Notes under the pieces: generated by a model
Told to the model about the DNA's origin: nothing
Databases searched by the model: none
Seen by the model: the letters and a program-made list of their open reading frames with translations, nothing else
Position numbers and translations under genes: made by a program
Assembly (NCBI RefSeq): GCF_002749975.1
Contig: NZ_PEIG01000011.1
Coordinates: 1 to 64,000, forward strand
Reading direction: 5' to 3'
DNA from: Gloeocapsopsis sp. IPPAS B-1203
GTDB taxonomy: Bacteria; Cyanobacteriota; Cyanobacteriia; Cyanobacteriales; Chroococcidiopsidaceae
Length of the DNA stretch: 64,000 nt
Shown here: in pieces, positions 54,754-63,647 of the stretch
How positions within the stretch are numbered: the stretch's first letter is position 1
Layout of the letters: every line of letters begins with the position of its first letter

Positions 54754-54874
54754 TTTTCCCACATACTGATAGCAAGCTGTGGCAATATTAGCTTATCTCA
54801 TAGTCAGTAGTGACCAACCACTAACCACTAACCCGTTATAAGTATCAAGGCACATTGGTCATTCAACCTTATGC

Positions 54875-54913
54875 AAAAAGACTCCCTAATCAGTTAATAG
54901 CTGAATGGGAGTC
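54875..54913 (-). terminator. Terminator for the fasciclin-domain gene
   Basis: On the minus strand GACTCCC...CTATTAACTG...GGGAGTC forms a long stem (outer arms GACTCCC/GGGAGTC, inner CAG/CTG) followed by TTTTTGC. It lies about 110 bases after the fasciclin stop codon. Confidence 0.75.
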
Positions 54914-55021
54914 AGTTATGTAGCTGTTAACACAAATAAAAAGTAACCGATGTTAAACACAATGTCTCATTAATGCTATAGGTGCTTTATCAGATACGAT
55001 CGTGCTATCGGTACTCTAAGA

Positions 55022-55720
55022 TCAAAGATTGGGTGGTAACAATACTCTGTCAATTGCATGAATGATACCATTGCTAGCTTGAATATCTGGCTGAACAACT
55101 GTTGCGTCATTCACTGTGACTTGATTACCAGAAGTTTTAACATTAATCGCTTCACCCTCAACGGTTGGAACTTCCCCAGGTTGCAGTTCGGTAGACTGAA
55201 CTCTTGCCGGAACAACGTGATAAGTTAAGATTTGGACTAAAAGTTGTTTGTTCTCTGGTCTTAGTAGTTCTTGTAGTGCATCTTGCGGTAATGCAGCAAA
55301 TGCTTCATCCGTAGGAGCAAAAACAGTGAATGGTCCTGTTCCTGATAAAGTTTCAGTTAAACCTGCTGCTTGTAAAGCTGCAGTCAATGTCTTAAAAGAG
55401 CTGTTTGCTGCAGCCAAAGCTACTATATTATTTGCTGCGTCAGGAGAAGTTCCTGTTGGTGGTGTAGTTGGTGTTGGTGTTACTGGTGCTGGTGCTGTTG
55501 GTGGTGTTGTGGGTGGTGCTGGAGCAACAGGAGGTGTGGTTCCTGGAGTCGTGCCAGGAGTTTGATTGTAGGGAGGCTCGTTGAAAATACTTGGTCTAGG
55601 ATTGAGAACTCCTTGACTTTGTGCAACTATGGGAAAGCCTGCTGCAATACTGACGCCTACAACCCCTAACCAACCGGCTAATCTTTTAAGGGGAATACTT
55701 TGGTTGTGCATTTTTGTCAT
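55022..55720 (-). CDS. Secreted fasciclin (FAS1) domain protein
   Basis: About 232 residues from ATG 55720. Signal peptide (LAGWLGVVGVSIAAGFPIVA) then a Pro/Thr linker of ~45 residues (TPGTTPGTTPPVAPAPPTT) and one FAS1 domain: NSSFKTLTAALQAAGL, TVFAPTDEAFAALP, QILTYHVVPARV and NGIIHAIDRVLLPP, the H1 and H2 boxes of the family. FAS1 domains mediate adhesion and matrix interactions. It is likely periplasmic or surface-exposed through the flexible linker. A terminator follows at 54880. Confidence 0.92.
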   Translation of the reverse strand: MTKMHNQSIPLKRLAGWLGVVGVSIAAGFPIVAQSQGVLNPRPSIFNEPPYNQTPGTTPGTTPPVAPAPPTTPPTAPAPVTPTPTTPPTGTSPDAANNIVALAAANSSFKTLTAALQAAGLTETLSGTGPFTVFAPTDEAFAALPQDALQELLRPENKQLLVQILTYHVVPARVQSTELQPGEVPTVEGEAINVKTSGNQVTVNDATVVQPDIQASNGIIHAIDRVLLPPNL

Positions 55721-56428
55721 GAGTCTTATTATCAATTTTTAAGTTTTATATCATTAAAATCCAAATTTACAAAGTTTTTTCCATACCACCGCGCAAATCT
55801 AACTTAAGAAATAGCTCACTTCTCGAATGATGAGAACCTACCTAAATATAGATATGCAGTAAGTTTCAAGAACAATCTCCATCATTAAACTTATTGCAAA
55901 AGTACTTAAACTGTCATGTTGAGCCTTGCGAAACATCTCGCGAGATTCTGCGCTACATTACATTCCGCTGGGAATGACATTTATAATTTTTCGGCTTTTG
56001 CAAGAACTCTATTATGTGCAACATCTTGATCCTTGATATTTAGTACTAACGTCATACGCATATAGTAGCTATACAAGCTTGATATATAATTTTGCTTTTC
56101 TTCAAAGCTAATCTAGAGTTCAATTATGACAGTAAGTAACAGTTCAATTCAACCAAGATGCATAGTGAGGAACATTTGATTTCTTTGTAAACTCTACACA
56201 GAAAATTTATTGTTACTTTATCAGTATTTAACCTAGGCTTTAAAATCTTTCGCTTGCTTTAAAAATACTAAGAAATAGTTTGTTCCAACTTCTCTAATTA
56301 CGAAATCTCTGCTCGCTAAAATTCTAACACTTTAGATTCTTACTTACGATAGAGGCTATCGGCTTGTTGCAATTGATACTCTAATTATGAAAGGAAAAGA
56401 GCTGGTAAGAGTTAGGAGGAAATAAAAC
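55721..56428. other. Long intergenic region with a palindromic dispersed element
   Basis: 708 bases between the fasciclin and GlsB genes. The element at 55894-56003 is listed separately. The rest is AT-rich with no gene; it must contain the promoter of the GlsB-like gene and of the fasciclin gene. Confidence 0.5.
55894..56003. repeat. REP-like palindromic dispersed element
   Basis: Outer arms TTGCAAAAG (55894) / CTTTTGCAA (56003). Inside is TGTCATGTTGAGCCTTGCGA, then AACATCTCGCGAGATTC, then ATTCCGCTGGGAATGACA, an element type with TGTCAT/ATGACA ends and a central CTCGCGAG palindrome seen in many bacterial genomes. No coding capacity. Confidence 0.6.
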
Positions 56429-56704
56429 ATGGAATTTCTAGCATGGATCGTTTTAGGTCTTATAGCTGGTGCGATCGCAAAAGCAATTTATCCTGGACAT
56501 CAAGGTGGCGGGATTCTAGCAACAATTGTCTTAGGTATTTTGGGTGCATTAATTGGTGGTTGGCTAGGTAGTGCCCTTTTTCCAGGGGCAGGGGCGGCAG
56601 GTGCAGCTGCAGGCGCGTTGACTATACCCAGTATTATTTTTGCAGTCCTAGGCGCAATTATTCTTCTCTTCATTTGGGGCTTAATTACTCGTCGTACTGC
56701 ATAA
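56429..56704 (+). CDS. GlsB/YeaQ/YmgE family stress-response membrane protein
   Basis: 91 residues, nearly all hydrophobic, with three transmembrane helices. The first, MEFLAWIVLGLIAGAIAKAI, is the family signature, followed by YPGHQGGGI, LGILGALIGGWLGSALF and a C-terminal FAVLGAIILLFIWGLI. Ala/Gly-rich GAGAAGAAAGAL marks the middle loop. Transglycosylase-associated proteins of this type are induced by general or salt stress; the biochemical role is unknown. AGGAGGA precedes ATG 56429. A terminator follows. Confidence 0.92.
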   Translation: MEFLAWIVLGLIAGAIAKAIYPGHQGGGILATIVLGILGALIGGWLGSALFPGAGAAGAAAGALTIPSIIFAVLGAIILLFIWGLITRRTA

Positions 56705-57012
56705 GTAGAATAGAAACACGGTATAAGTCTTACACTTCATTAGCGCAATGTTTTTTTGCTCCTCTAGCGTATAGCTGGAGGAGTTTCAATATATATTCAT
56801 GTTTTTTCTAAAATCTGCATAAATTCCCTTAGTAAAAATTAGTTGAAATCTACCTTACTCTCAGGTGATTAAATCAAGAAAATAAGAATCAAAAGTAAGA
56901 ATTATGACTATTTATCAAGTTAAAAGGTAACAAAGACACTACTTTTCTACTGAGTGACTACCTATAATGTTAAGTGTTTTGTGTATGCAGGGAAAGCCGA
57001 AGCGGAGGAAAA
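56705..57012. other. Intergenic region before the GST gene
   Basis: 308 bases holding the terminator at 56759-56786 and an AT-rich stretch. I see nothing else apart from the ribosome site GCGGAGGAA at the right edge. Confidence 0.4.
56759..56786 (+). terminator. Hairpin terminator after the GlsB-like gene
   Basis: Ten-base stem CTCCTCTAGC / GCTGGAGGAG (one G-U), 5-base loop, then TTTC. A T-run (TTTTTTT at 56751) precedes it. Located about 55 bases after the stop. Confidence 0.65.
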
Positions 57013-57804
57013 ATGCTGGAATTGTACCAATTTGAACTATCGCAATACTCAGAAAAAGTTCGTTTGATTTTAGATTTCAAAGGGTTGGCATATCGCAAAA
57101 TCGAAGTTACCCCTGGAGTTGGGCAGTTAGAGCTTTTTCGCTTGACAGGTCAAAGGCAAGTACCCGTATTAAAGGATGGCAGTCAATATATTGCTGACTC
57201 TACAGAAATTGCCAAATATCTGGAACGTAAATATCCGGATCGCCCAATCATTCCTTCAGACCCGAAACAACGTGCTGTGTGCTTACTGATTGAAGAATGG
57301 GCAGACGAATCAATTGGGATGAAAAGCCGCAAAGCCTTGTTTGGCGCATTGAGTCAAAGTGAGAACTACCGAAAGTCATTGTTACCTATGGCTACACCTG
57401 ACCTAGTGAAAACACTGATAGGAGTTGTACCTAATGATGTTTTAAAAGTCCTTGGTTTTGGTGTTGGATATGGACCAGATGTTGTTAAATCAGCTGAGGA
57501 AGACTTGAAACAAGATTTGGAAGTTCTTTGTTTACTGCTAGCTGAAAATTCTTATTTAGTTGGAGATCAACCAACACTTGCAGACTTAGCTGTTGCTGGT
57601 TTGTCTATGTTACTAAGATTTCCTGATGGATCTTACCTAGAATTACCCGCAACTTTGAAAGGAAAAGGAATTCCTGGTCTAGGCGATAATATTGCTTATC
57701 AGTCATTTTTTGACTGGCGCGATCGCTTATATAAGCAATACCGTAAACCTTTAACAGCAGTGAGTACAGTAGGCTCTACACCAACCTCAATTCAAATCGA
57801 TTAA
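57013..57804 (+). CDS. Glutathione S-transferase family protein
   Basis: About 263 residues from ATG 57013, which has GCGGAGGAA upstream; the earlier frame start at 56974 adds an implausible Cys-rich leader. The thioredoxin-like N-terminal domain is plain (LELYQFELSQYSEKVRLILD, RQVPVLKDGSQYIADSTEIA), with a cis-Pro in VPVL and Glu/Ser for glutathione. The helical C-terminal domain has GDQPTLADLAVAGLSMLLRF. Class and substrate unknown. A heptad repeat (57840-57890) separates it from the next gene. Confidence 0.9.
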   Translation: MLELYQFELSQYSEKVRLILDFKGLAYRKIEVTPGVGQLELFRLTGQRQVPVLKDGSQYIADSTEIAKYLERKYPDRPIIPSDPKQRAVCLLIEEWADESIGMKSRKALFGALSQSENYRKSLLPMATPDLVKTLIGVVPNDVLKVLGFGVGYGPDVVKSAEEDLKQDLEVLCLLLAENSYLVGDQPTLADLAVAGLSMLLRFPDGSYLELPATLKGKGIPGLGDNIAYQSFFDWRDRLYKQYRKPLTAVSTVGSTPTSIQID

Positions 57805-57829
57805 CTGAAGAAGGGATCAAAGATTGCAG

Positions 57830-57905
57830 ATCAGAGGTCAGGGCAAACCGAGGAGTAAGAAGCGAGACAATTCAAAACTCAAAACTCGAACAACCTCTGA
57901 CCTTT
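57830..57905. repeat. Short heptad-type repeat
   Basis: AATTCAAAACTCAAAACTCG with GAACAACCTCTGACC flanking, the dispersed AACTCAAAACT family found at several spacers in the window. Confidence 0.45.
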
Positions 57906-57967
57906 TTAAACAAATTGCTAGTCAGAAAGAAAAATCCAGCGTAAGATAAGGCTGCATAAGGATCGCA

Positions 57968-59692
57968 GTGAATGCTATGAATTCGGCACAGCCATTAGGG
58001 TCAGTCACACACGGATCGCTCAGCCAGGGGTTAGAAGTGAGATTGCATCCAGATGTTTCTGTAGAAGATATGCGGGTAGGAAAATTCCTGATCGTTGAAG
58101 GCGTGCGATCGCGTTTCTTCTGTATGCTAACCGATGTTGCTCTCTCAACTTCTAGCAACCGAATTGTTGCCAATCCTCCTAGCCCTAATGATGATTTCTT
58201 AAGAGATGTGCTAGCCGGAAGTGGAACTTATGGCACGATTAACCTGACTCCAATGTTGATGTTTACACCAGAGGAAGAAGGCTCAAAGAGGGACTTGCAT
58301 CTTAATGGTAGTAATGGCAGTTCTTTAGCTTCATTTCAGCCACAGAGTAGCAGTAATATGGAACTTCTACCTGTGAAGACGATTCCAAGTCACTTTAGTC
58401 AAGTTCATGAAGCTTCTGAACGTGATTTTCGGGCAGTATTTGGTTGGGAAGACGATCCGCACCGTCGTAACTTTGCGATCGGTCAACCATTAGACATGGA
58501 CGTGCCAATTTGTCTTGATTTGGATCGTTTTGTAGAACGAAGTAACGGCGTATTTGGTAAATCTGGTACTGGTAAATCATTTTTAACTCGCTTGCTGTTA
58601 TCAGGAATTATCCGCAAACGTGCCGCAGTTAACTTAATCTTTGATATGCACTCTGAATATGGTTGGGAAGCTGTATCAGAAGGAAAACAATTTAGTACAG
58701 TAAAAGGCTTGCGTCAGTTATTTCCTGGACAAGTGCAAATGTATACTCTTGATCCAGAGTCAACCAAACGCCGTGGAGTTCGCGACGCCCAAGAACTCTA
58801 TCTGAGTTATGACCAGATAGAAATTGAGGATATTCGCTTAGTTGGACAAGAATTAAATTTGTCGGAAGCAAGTTTAGATAACGCTAACATTCTTTTCAGT
58901 GAATTTGGTAAATCCTGGATTCTTCAGTTGTTAAATATGACCAATGAGGAAATTCAGATGTTTTGTGATGAAAAGCGGGGTCACAAGGGTTCCCTTCTAG
59001 CGTTACAGCGTAAACTGATGCGCTTGGAAAACCTCAAATATATGCGTTCTGCTTGTCCGCACAATTATGTCGAGCAAATTCTTCAGTCTCTTGAAGCGGG
59101 TAAACACGTTGTTGTCGAGTTTGGTTCGCAATCAGATATGCTTTCTTATATGCTGGTGACAAATATGATTACACGTCGCATCCACCGCGCATACGTTCGT
59201 AAAGCAGAGAAGTTTTTACAATCCAAAAATGCCAGCGATCGCCCAACTCAATTAGTCATTACCATCGAAGAAGCGCACCGCTTTCTCGATCCTAGTGTTG
59301 TCGGACAAACAATTTTCGGCACAATTGCCCGAGAGATGCGCAAATACTTTGTTACTTTACTTGTTGTAGACCAGCGCCCTTCGGGAATTGATAACGAAGT
59401 GATGTCCCAAATAGGAACTAGAATTACAGCATTACTCAACGACGAAAAAGATATTGATGCTATCTTTACTGGTGTTTCTGGAGGACAAAGTTTAAGGTCA
59501 GTTTTGGCGAAGTTAGATTCTAAGCAACAAGCGTTGATCCTCGGTCATGCGGTACCTATGCCTGTTGTTGTGCGTACTCGCCCATATGATACTCAATTCT
59601 ATACAGAAATTGGGGATGTTGCTTGGGAAGAGAAATCTGATTCAGAAGTCTTTGCAGCGGCTGAATTGGCAAAAGCAGACTTGGGCTTTTAA
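57968..59692 (+). CDS. HerA/VirB4-like ATPase (DUF87)
   Basis: 574 residues from GTG 57968 or ATG 57977. An N-terminal HAS-barrel-like region (DVSVEDMRVGKFLIVEGVRS) precedes a RecA-type ATPase with Walker A FGKSGTGKSFLTRLL (about 195-209), Walker B LVITIEEAHRF (about 430) and arginine-finger region VVDQRPSGID. It matches cyanobacterial HerA-like hexameric ATPases. Bacterial HerA may process DNA ends with the nuclease NurA, but no NurA is next to it. Conserved location converging with a sensor kinase, 15 bases apart. Exact role not known. Confidence 0.85.
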   Translation: MNAMNSAQPLGSVTHGSLSQGLEVRLHPDVSVEDMRVGKFLIVEGVRSRFFCMLTDVALSTSSNRIVANPPSPNDDFLRDVLAGSGTYGTINLTPMLMFTPEEEGSKRDLHLNGSNGSSLASFQPQSSSNMELLPVKTIPSHFSQVHEASERDFRAVFGWEDDPHRRNFAIGQPLDMDVPICLDLDRFVERSNGVFGKSGTGKSFLTRLLLSGIIRKRAAVNLIFDMHSEYGWEAVSEGKQFSTVKGLRQLFPGQVQMYTLDPESTKRRGVRDAQELYLSYDQIEIEDIRLVGQELNLSEASLDNANILFSEFGKSWILQLLNMTNEEIQMFCDEKRGHKGSLLALQRKLMRLENLKYMRSACPHNYVEQILQSLEAGKHVVVEFGSQSDMLSYMLVTNMITRRIHRAYVRKAEKFLQSKNASDRPTQLVITIEEAHRFLDPSVVGQTIFGTIAREMRKYFVTLLVVDQRPSGIDNEVMSQIGTRITALLNDEKDIDAIFTGVSGGQSLRSVLAKLDSKQQALILGHAVPMPVVVRTRPYDTQFYTEIGDVAWEEKSDSEVFAAAELAKADLGF

Positions 59693-59707
59693 TACCATAG
59701 AAGAGTC

Positions 59708-62700
59708 CTACTCGTTTCGATTGATTAAGTTAGCGATCGCCTGCACCAACTTTTCTGGTTCTACAGGCTTGGCAAGATGATCCTGAAAACCTGCAGCGAG
59801 TGCTTGTTGTTGATCGTACTCGCCAGCGTAGGCGGTAAGGGCAATTGCAGGAATTCTAGAACGCTGTCTTACTTGTCGCATCAGCATATAGCCATCAACA
59901 TCTGGCATGCCAATATCGCTAATTAAGATATTAGGTAAAAATGAATCAAGGGTTAGTAATGCGTCTGCTGCTGATGCAGCAATGCGGACTTTGGCTCCAT
60001 ACTGTTCTAAGATTGCTAGCACCAATTCTTGCATATCAACTTCATCATCTACAACAAGAATACGAACGCCTTGTAAATGTAAAACACATGAAGAGTGATT
60101 TTTCTTTTGCTCGTTGTCTTGTGAGTCATTTTGTGGTAGTGGGAATTGCACAGTAAAAGTTGCGCCTTGTCCTTCACCAAGACTTTCAGCTTTGACATAA
60201 CCGCCATGTAACTCAGTGATTTGGCGAACGATCGCCAGTCCTAACCCAAGTCCTCCAAATTTACGAGTGGTTGTGCCATCCTCTTGACGGAAGTATTCAA
60301 ATACATAAGGTAAAAAATTGTTATGAATTCCCTTACCAGTATCCTTGACTTGAATCTGTGCAATGCTTTCAAGTTGTTGCAAATGAACTTCAATACGTCC
60401 ACCTGTTGGAGTGAACTTAACAGCATTCGATAATAAATTCCATACAACTTGTTGCAGGCGATTACTGTCACCAGAAACTAAGACTTCTGAGGCAAAGACT
60501 TTTTGAATTTGGATGTTTTTGGCTGCTGCGGCTAACCGGACAGTTTCCAACGCCGCCTCAATGACATTGATTAAATCTACATGAGTAACATTAAGAACCA
60601 TTTTACCGCGTAAAATCCGCGAGACATCGAGTAAGTCTTCAATCAGTTGCGTTTGTAACTTAGCATTACGTTCAATTGTTGCTAAAGCTTTAGCAGTAGT
60701 TTGTTCGTCAAATTTACGTGATTGCAAGAGATTTACCCAGCCGAGGATGGGATTGAGGGGCGATCGCAACTCGTGTGATAGGACTGCCAAAAATTCATCT
60801 TTAACTCGGTTTGCGGTTTCGGCTGATTCTCGTGCAGCTTTTTCACTCGCTAGTAGATATTCGCGTTCTTGTTCAATTTGTTTACGTTCGGTAATATCTT
60901 GGGCAACTCCAGCAATGCGATATGGCTGTCCATTATCGTCGCGAATCACAAAACCGCGATCGCTGACCCAACAAATCGAACCATCAGGTCGCACTACACG
61001 ATATTCTTGCTCAAAATAACCGTTTTGCAGACATCGTACCCCTGCAGTTTTTACCTCTTCTCGGTCTTCCGGATGAATTGTTTCAATCCACAAACGATGA
61101 TCTTGATACAAACTTTCGCGGGATCGTCCCCACATTCGTTCATAGGCAGGGCTGATGTAGAGATGGCGATTTTCCTGCAGGTTCCATAGCCAAAACACAT
61201 CATGAATTGTCTCTGCCATTTGGCGAAATCGCGCTTCGCTTTCTTGTAGTGCTGCTTCAGCCTGTTTGCGATCTGTAATCTCAGTGGTAAACATAGAAAC
61301 GCCGTTGGCAGAAGGATAAACTCGATTCTCGAACCAACGCTGCCATTTTGGATAGAAAAATTCAAATTGAACCGATATTTGCTCAGTTACTGCACGTTGT
61401 AGTTCGGTATTAAACTGCGTATCTATCAAATCAGGAAAGACATCCCAAAGCGTTTTCCCCATAAAGTCTTCTCGACGCATTCCAGAAGTTTCCATGGTGC
61501 GGCGATTGACATAGGTATAGTACCAGTCGCGATCAAACGTCATAAAGACATCGTTAATACTTGCTAAAACCGTCTCTAAATTCTCGCTAGCAGTTTCTGC
61601 CGCAACACGCAACTCATACTCGCGCTGAGCTGTCTGTTGGCGTAACTGTGCCATACTGAGATTAGCTTCAACTCGTGCTAATAGTTCGCGAGCCGAAAAT
61701 GGTTTAATAAGATAGTCATCAGCACCTGCTGCCAAACCTTTAATGCGTGACTCTTCACCAGCTTGTGCAGATAGCAGAATAATTGGTATTTCTCTTGTTT
61801 GCGAATTGGCACGTAAAGCCTGTAATAACTCAAGCCCGTCCATGTGGGGCATCATGAGATCGGTCAACACCAAATCTGGCGAGTTTTGTTCGATAGTATG
61901 AAGGGCAGCAATTCCATCAGCAACCGTCTCTACTGTATATCGCTGATTCAGCAATCGCTTGACATATTCACGCATATCTGCATTATCATCGGCTAAGAGA
62001 ATCCGTGCAGTTGGAGAGTTTTGAGTTTTGAATGTTGAGTTTTGAAGTGAAGATTCAGAACTTAACTCAGAATTCAAAACTGAGAACTCAGAACTCTCAT
62101 TTGGTAGCCAGCGTAAGGCTTCTTCTACATACGCAGATGCTGCTAATGTTATTGATGTGTTGTGAGGACTAATGCGATCTTGAGGGAGATGGACGTACCC
62201 AGTCGGGATGAACACTGTGAAACAACTACCTTGACCTACTGTGCTGTTGACTGTAACTGTTCCACCGTGTAACTTCACTAATTCTTGCACAAGCGATAGA
62301 CCAATGCCAGAGCCTTCGTAACTGCGCCCCTGCGCTTCTTTCACGCGATGAAACCGTTCAAATAGATGTGGAATTTCTGCTGCTGGAATGCCAATACCTG
62401 TGTCTTGTACTGCTAGCTCAATATAGTTTTGAGTTGAATTTTTCCTCATTTTTAGGGAAATTTCAATTTTCCCGCTAAAAGTAAATTTGAACGCATTGGA
62501 GAGTAAATTTAAAACAATCTTTTCCCACATCTGTTGATCGACATATACAAGTTCAGGAAGTGGGGGACAATCAACCACTAAACGCATTCCGGTGCGTTCT
62601 ACCGCAGCACGAAAAGTACTTGCCAATTCGGCAGTAAGTGTAGCAAGATCTGTGGGTTCGTATGTAGCTTGTGTGCGTCCAGCTTCAATGCGAGAAAAAT

Positions 62701-63355
62701 CAAGCAGGGTATTGACTAGCTTAAGCAAGCGTAGTGCGTTGCGATGCGCCATGTCTGCTTGTTGGTATTTGTCTTGAGATAATCCTGCAGATTCAGCCAG
62801 GATTTCTTCCAATGAACCCAACATTAGTGTCAGCGGTGTGCGGAATTCATGGCTAATATTGCTAAAAAACTCTGTACGAGCATGTTCTAGTTCTTGTCGT
62901 GCCTTTTCATCTAATTTCTCTTGGGTAATGTCACGCACTTCGACAATTGTTCCCACAATTCCACTACCTTCGCGGATTGGACTTGCAGTGTAAGCAACAG
63001 GATAGAAGCTGCCATCTTTACGAACAAAGACTTCTTCGCCTTGTTCTTGATTGTTTTGCGGAAATGCACGATCTATCGGACATTCTTCGAGTGGATAATG
63101 ACTACCATCAGGACGCGTATGGTGGATAATGTCATGCAAAGCCCGTCCTCTTACTTCATCAAGGCTGAAGCCTGTCAGCTTCTCTGCTGCAGGATTCATA
63201 TAGACACATTGCTGGCAATGATCCATGATGAAGATCGCTAATGTAGCATTATTACAGACAACTTCTAGATAACTTTTGTAGTAATCTGCGTTAAGCATCT
63301 CCATTTGTGACAGAGGGTTAGCTTCGTCAGGGAGGAATTCACTTTCCAATGCCAT
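59708..63355 (-). CDS. Hybrid histidine kinase with three PAS, two kinase and two receiver domains
   Basis: About 1215 residues from ATG 63355. Domain order: PAS (~30-150), HisKA FFSNISHEFRTPLTLMLGSL, ATPase, receiver (~450-565, LVLTDLMMPHMDGLELLQAL), two PAS (~600-830, with YISPAYERMWGRSRESL and PAC-type HPEDREEV), HisKA FLAVLSHELRSPLNPILGW, ATPase (VWNLLSNAVKFTPTGG), receiver (ILISDIGMPDVDGYML). No transmembrane helices, so a cytoplasmic sensor with two phospho-relays in tandem. The linker at about residues 418-447 is encoded by a heptad repeat. Converges with the HerA-like gene. Confidence 0.93.
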   Translation of the reverse strand: MALESEFLPDEANPLSQMEMLNADYYKSYLEVVCNNATLAIFIMDHCQQCVYMNPAAEKLTGFSLDEVRGRALHDIIHHTRPDGSHYPLEECPIDRAFPQNNQEQGEEVFVRKDGSFYPVAYTASPIREGSGIVGTIVEVRDITQEKLDEKARQELEHARTEFFSNISHEFRTPLTLMLGSLEEILAESAGLSQDKYQQADMAHRNALRLLKLVNTLLDFSRIEAGRTQATYEPTDLATLTAELASTFRAAVERTGMRLVVDCPPLPELVYVDQQMWEKIVLNLLSNAFKFTFSGKIEISLKMRKNSTQNYIELAVQDTGIGIPAAEIPHLFERFHRVKEAQGRSYEGSGIGLSLVQELVKLHGGTVTVNSTVGQGSCFTVFIPTGYVHLPQDRISPHNTSITLAASAYVEEALRWLPNESSEFSVLNSELSSESSLQNSTFKTQNSPTARILLADDNADMREYVKRLLNQRYTVETVADGIAALHTIEQNSPDLVLTDLMMPHMDGLELLQALRANSQTREIPIILLSAQAGEESRIKGLAAGADDYLIKPFSARELLARVEANLSMAQLRQQTAQREYELRVAAETASENLETVLASINDVFMTFDRDWYYTYVNRRTMETSGMRREDFMGKTLWDVFPDLIDTQFNTELQRAVTEQISVQFEFFYPKWQRWFENRVYPSANGVSMFTTEITDRKQAEAALQESEARFRQMAETIHDVFWLWNLQENRHLYISPAYERMWGRSRESLYQDHRLWIETIHPEDREEVKTAGVRCLQNGYFEQEYRVVRPDGSICWVSDRGFVIRDDNGQPYRIAGVAQDITERKQIEQEREYLLASEKAARESAETANRVKDEFLAVLSHELRSPLNPILGWVNLLQSRKFDEQTTAKALATIERNAKLQTQLIEDLLDVSRILRGKMVLNVTHVDLINVIEAALETVRLAAAAKNIQIQKVFASEVLVSGDSNRLQQVVWNLLSNAVKFTPTGGRIEVHLQQLESIAQIQVKDTGKGIHNNFLPYVFEYFRQEDGTTTRKFGGLGLGLAIVRQITELHGGYVKAESLGEGQGATFTVQFPLPQNDSQDNEQKKNHSSCVLHLQGVRILVVDDEVDMQELVLAILEQYGAKVRIAASAADALLTLDSFLPNILISDIGMPDVDGYMLMRQVRQRSRIPAIALTAYAGEYDQQQALAAGFQDHLAKPVEPEKLVQAIANLINRNE
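62016..62100 (-). repeat. Heptad repeat inside the hybrid-kinase gene
   Basis: On the coding strand the DNA reads GAGTTCTCAGTTTTGAATTC, then TTCAAAACTCAACATTCAAA, the dispersed intergenic repeat. In frame it encodes a Ser/Asn-rich linker (EFSVLNSELSSESSLQNSTF) between the first ATPase and the first receiver domain. Confidence 0.8.
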
Positions 63356-63647
63356 ATTTCTTCTCAACCGTTTCTGCTGTTAAAAAGCTCCTGCGAAGCT
63401 GTCAAATTTCAGCTAAAGTCATTCTGAGTCAGAATGGTTAAGCGGTATTCTGCTCAAGCGTTGAACGTTAGCATCCTTTCCCACCACTGCCCAATGTTCT
63501 TAAGTTAGCGTTGTTGATTTGGCGTGTCTTAAGTACAGTGTGACAAACGGCATATCTCATTATCTGTCAGTAGATAGAAGTATTTTTCTGCCCTAAGACA
63601 GACTTTAAACGTAGTAATCGGCGAGTAACAATTACCTATTACATCAT

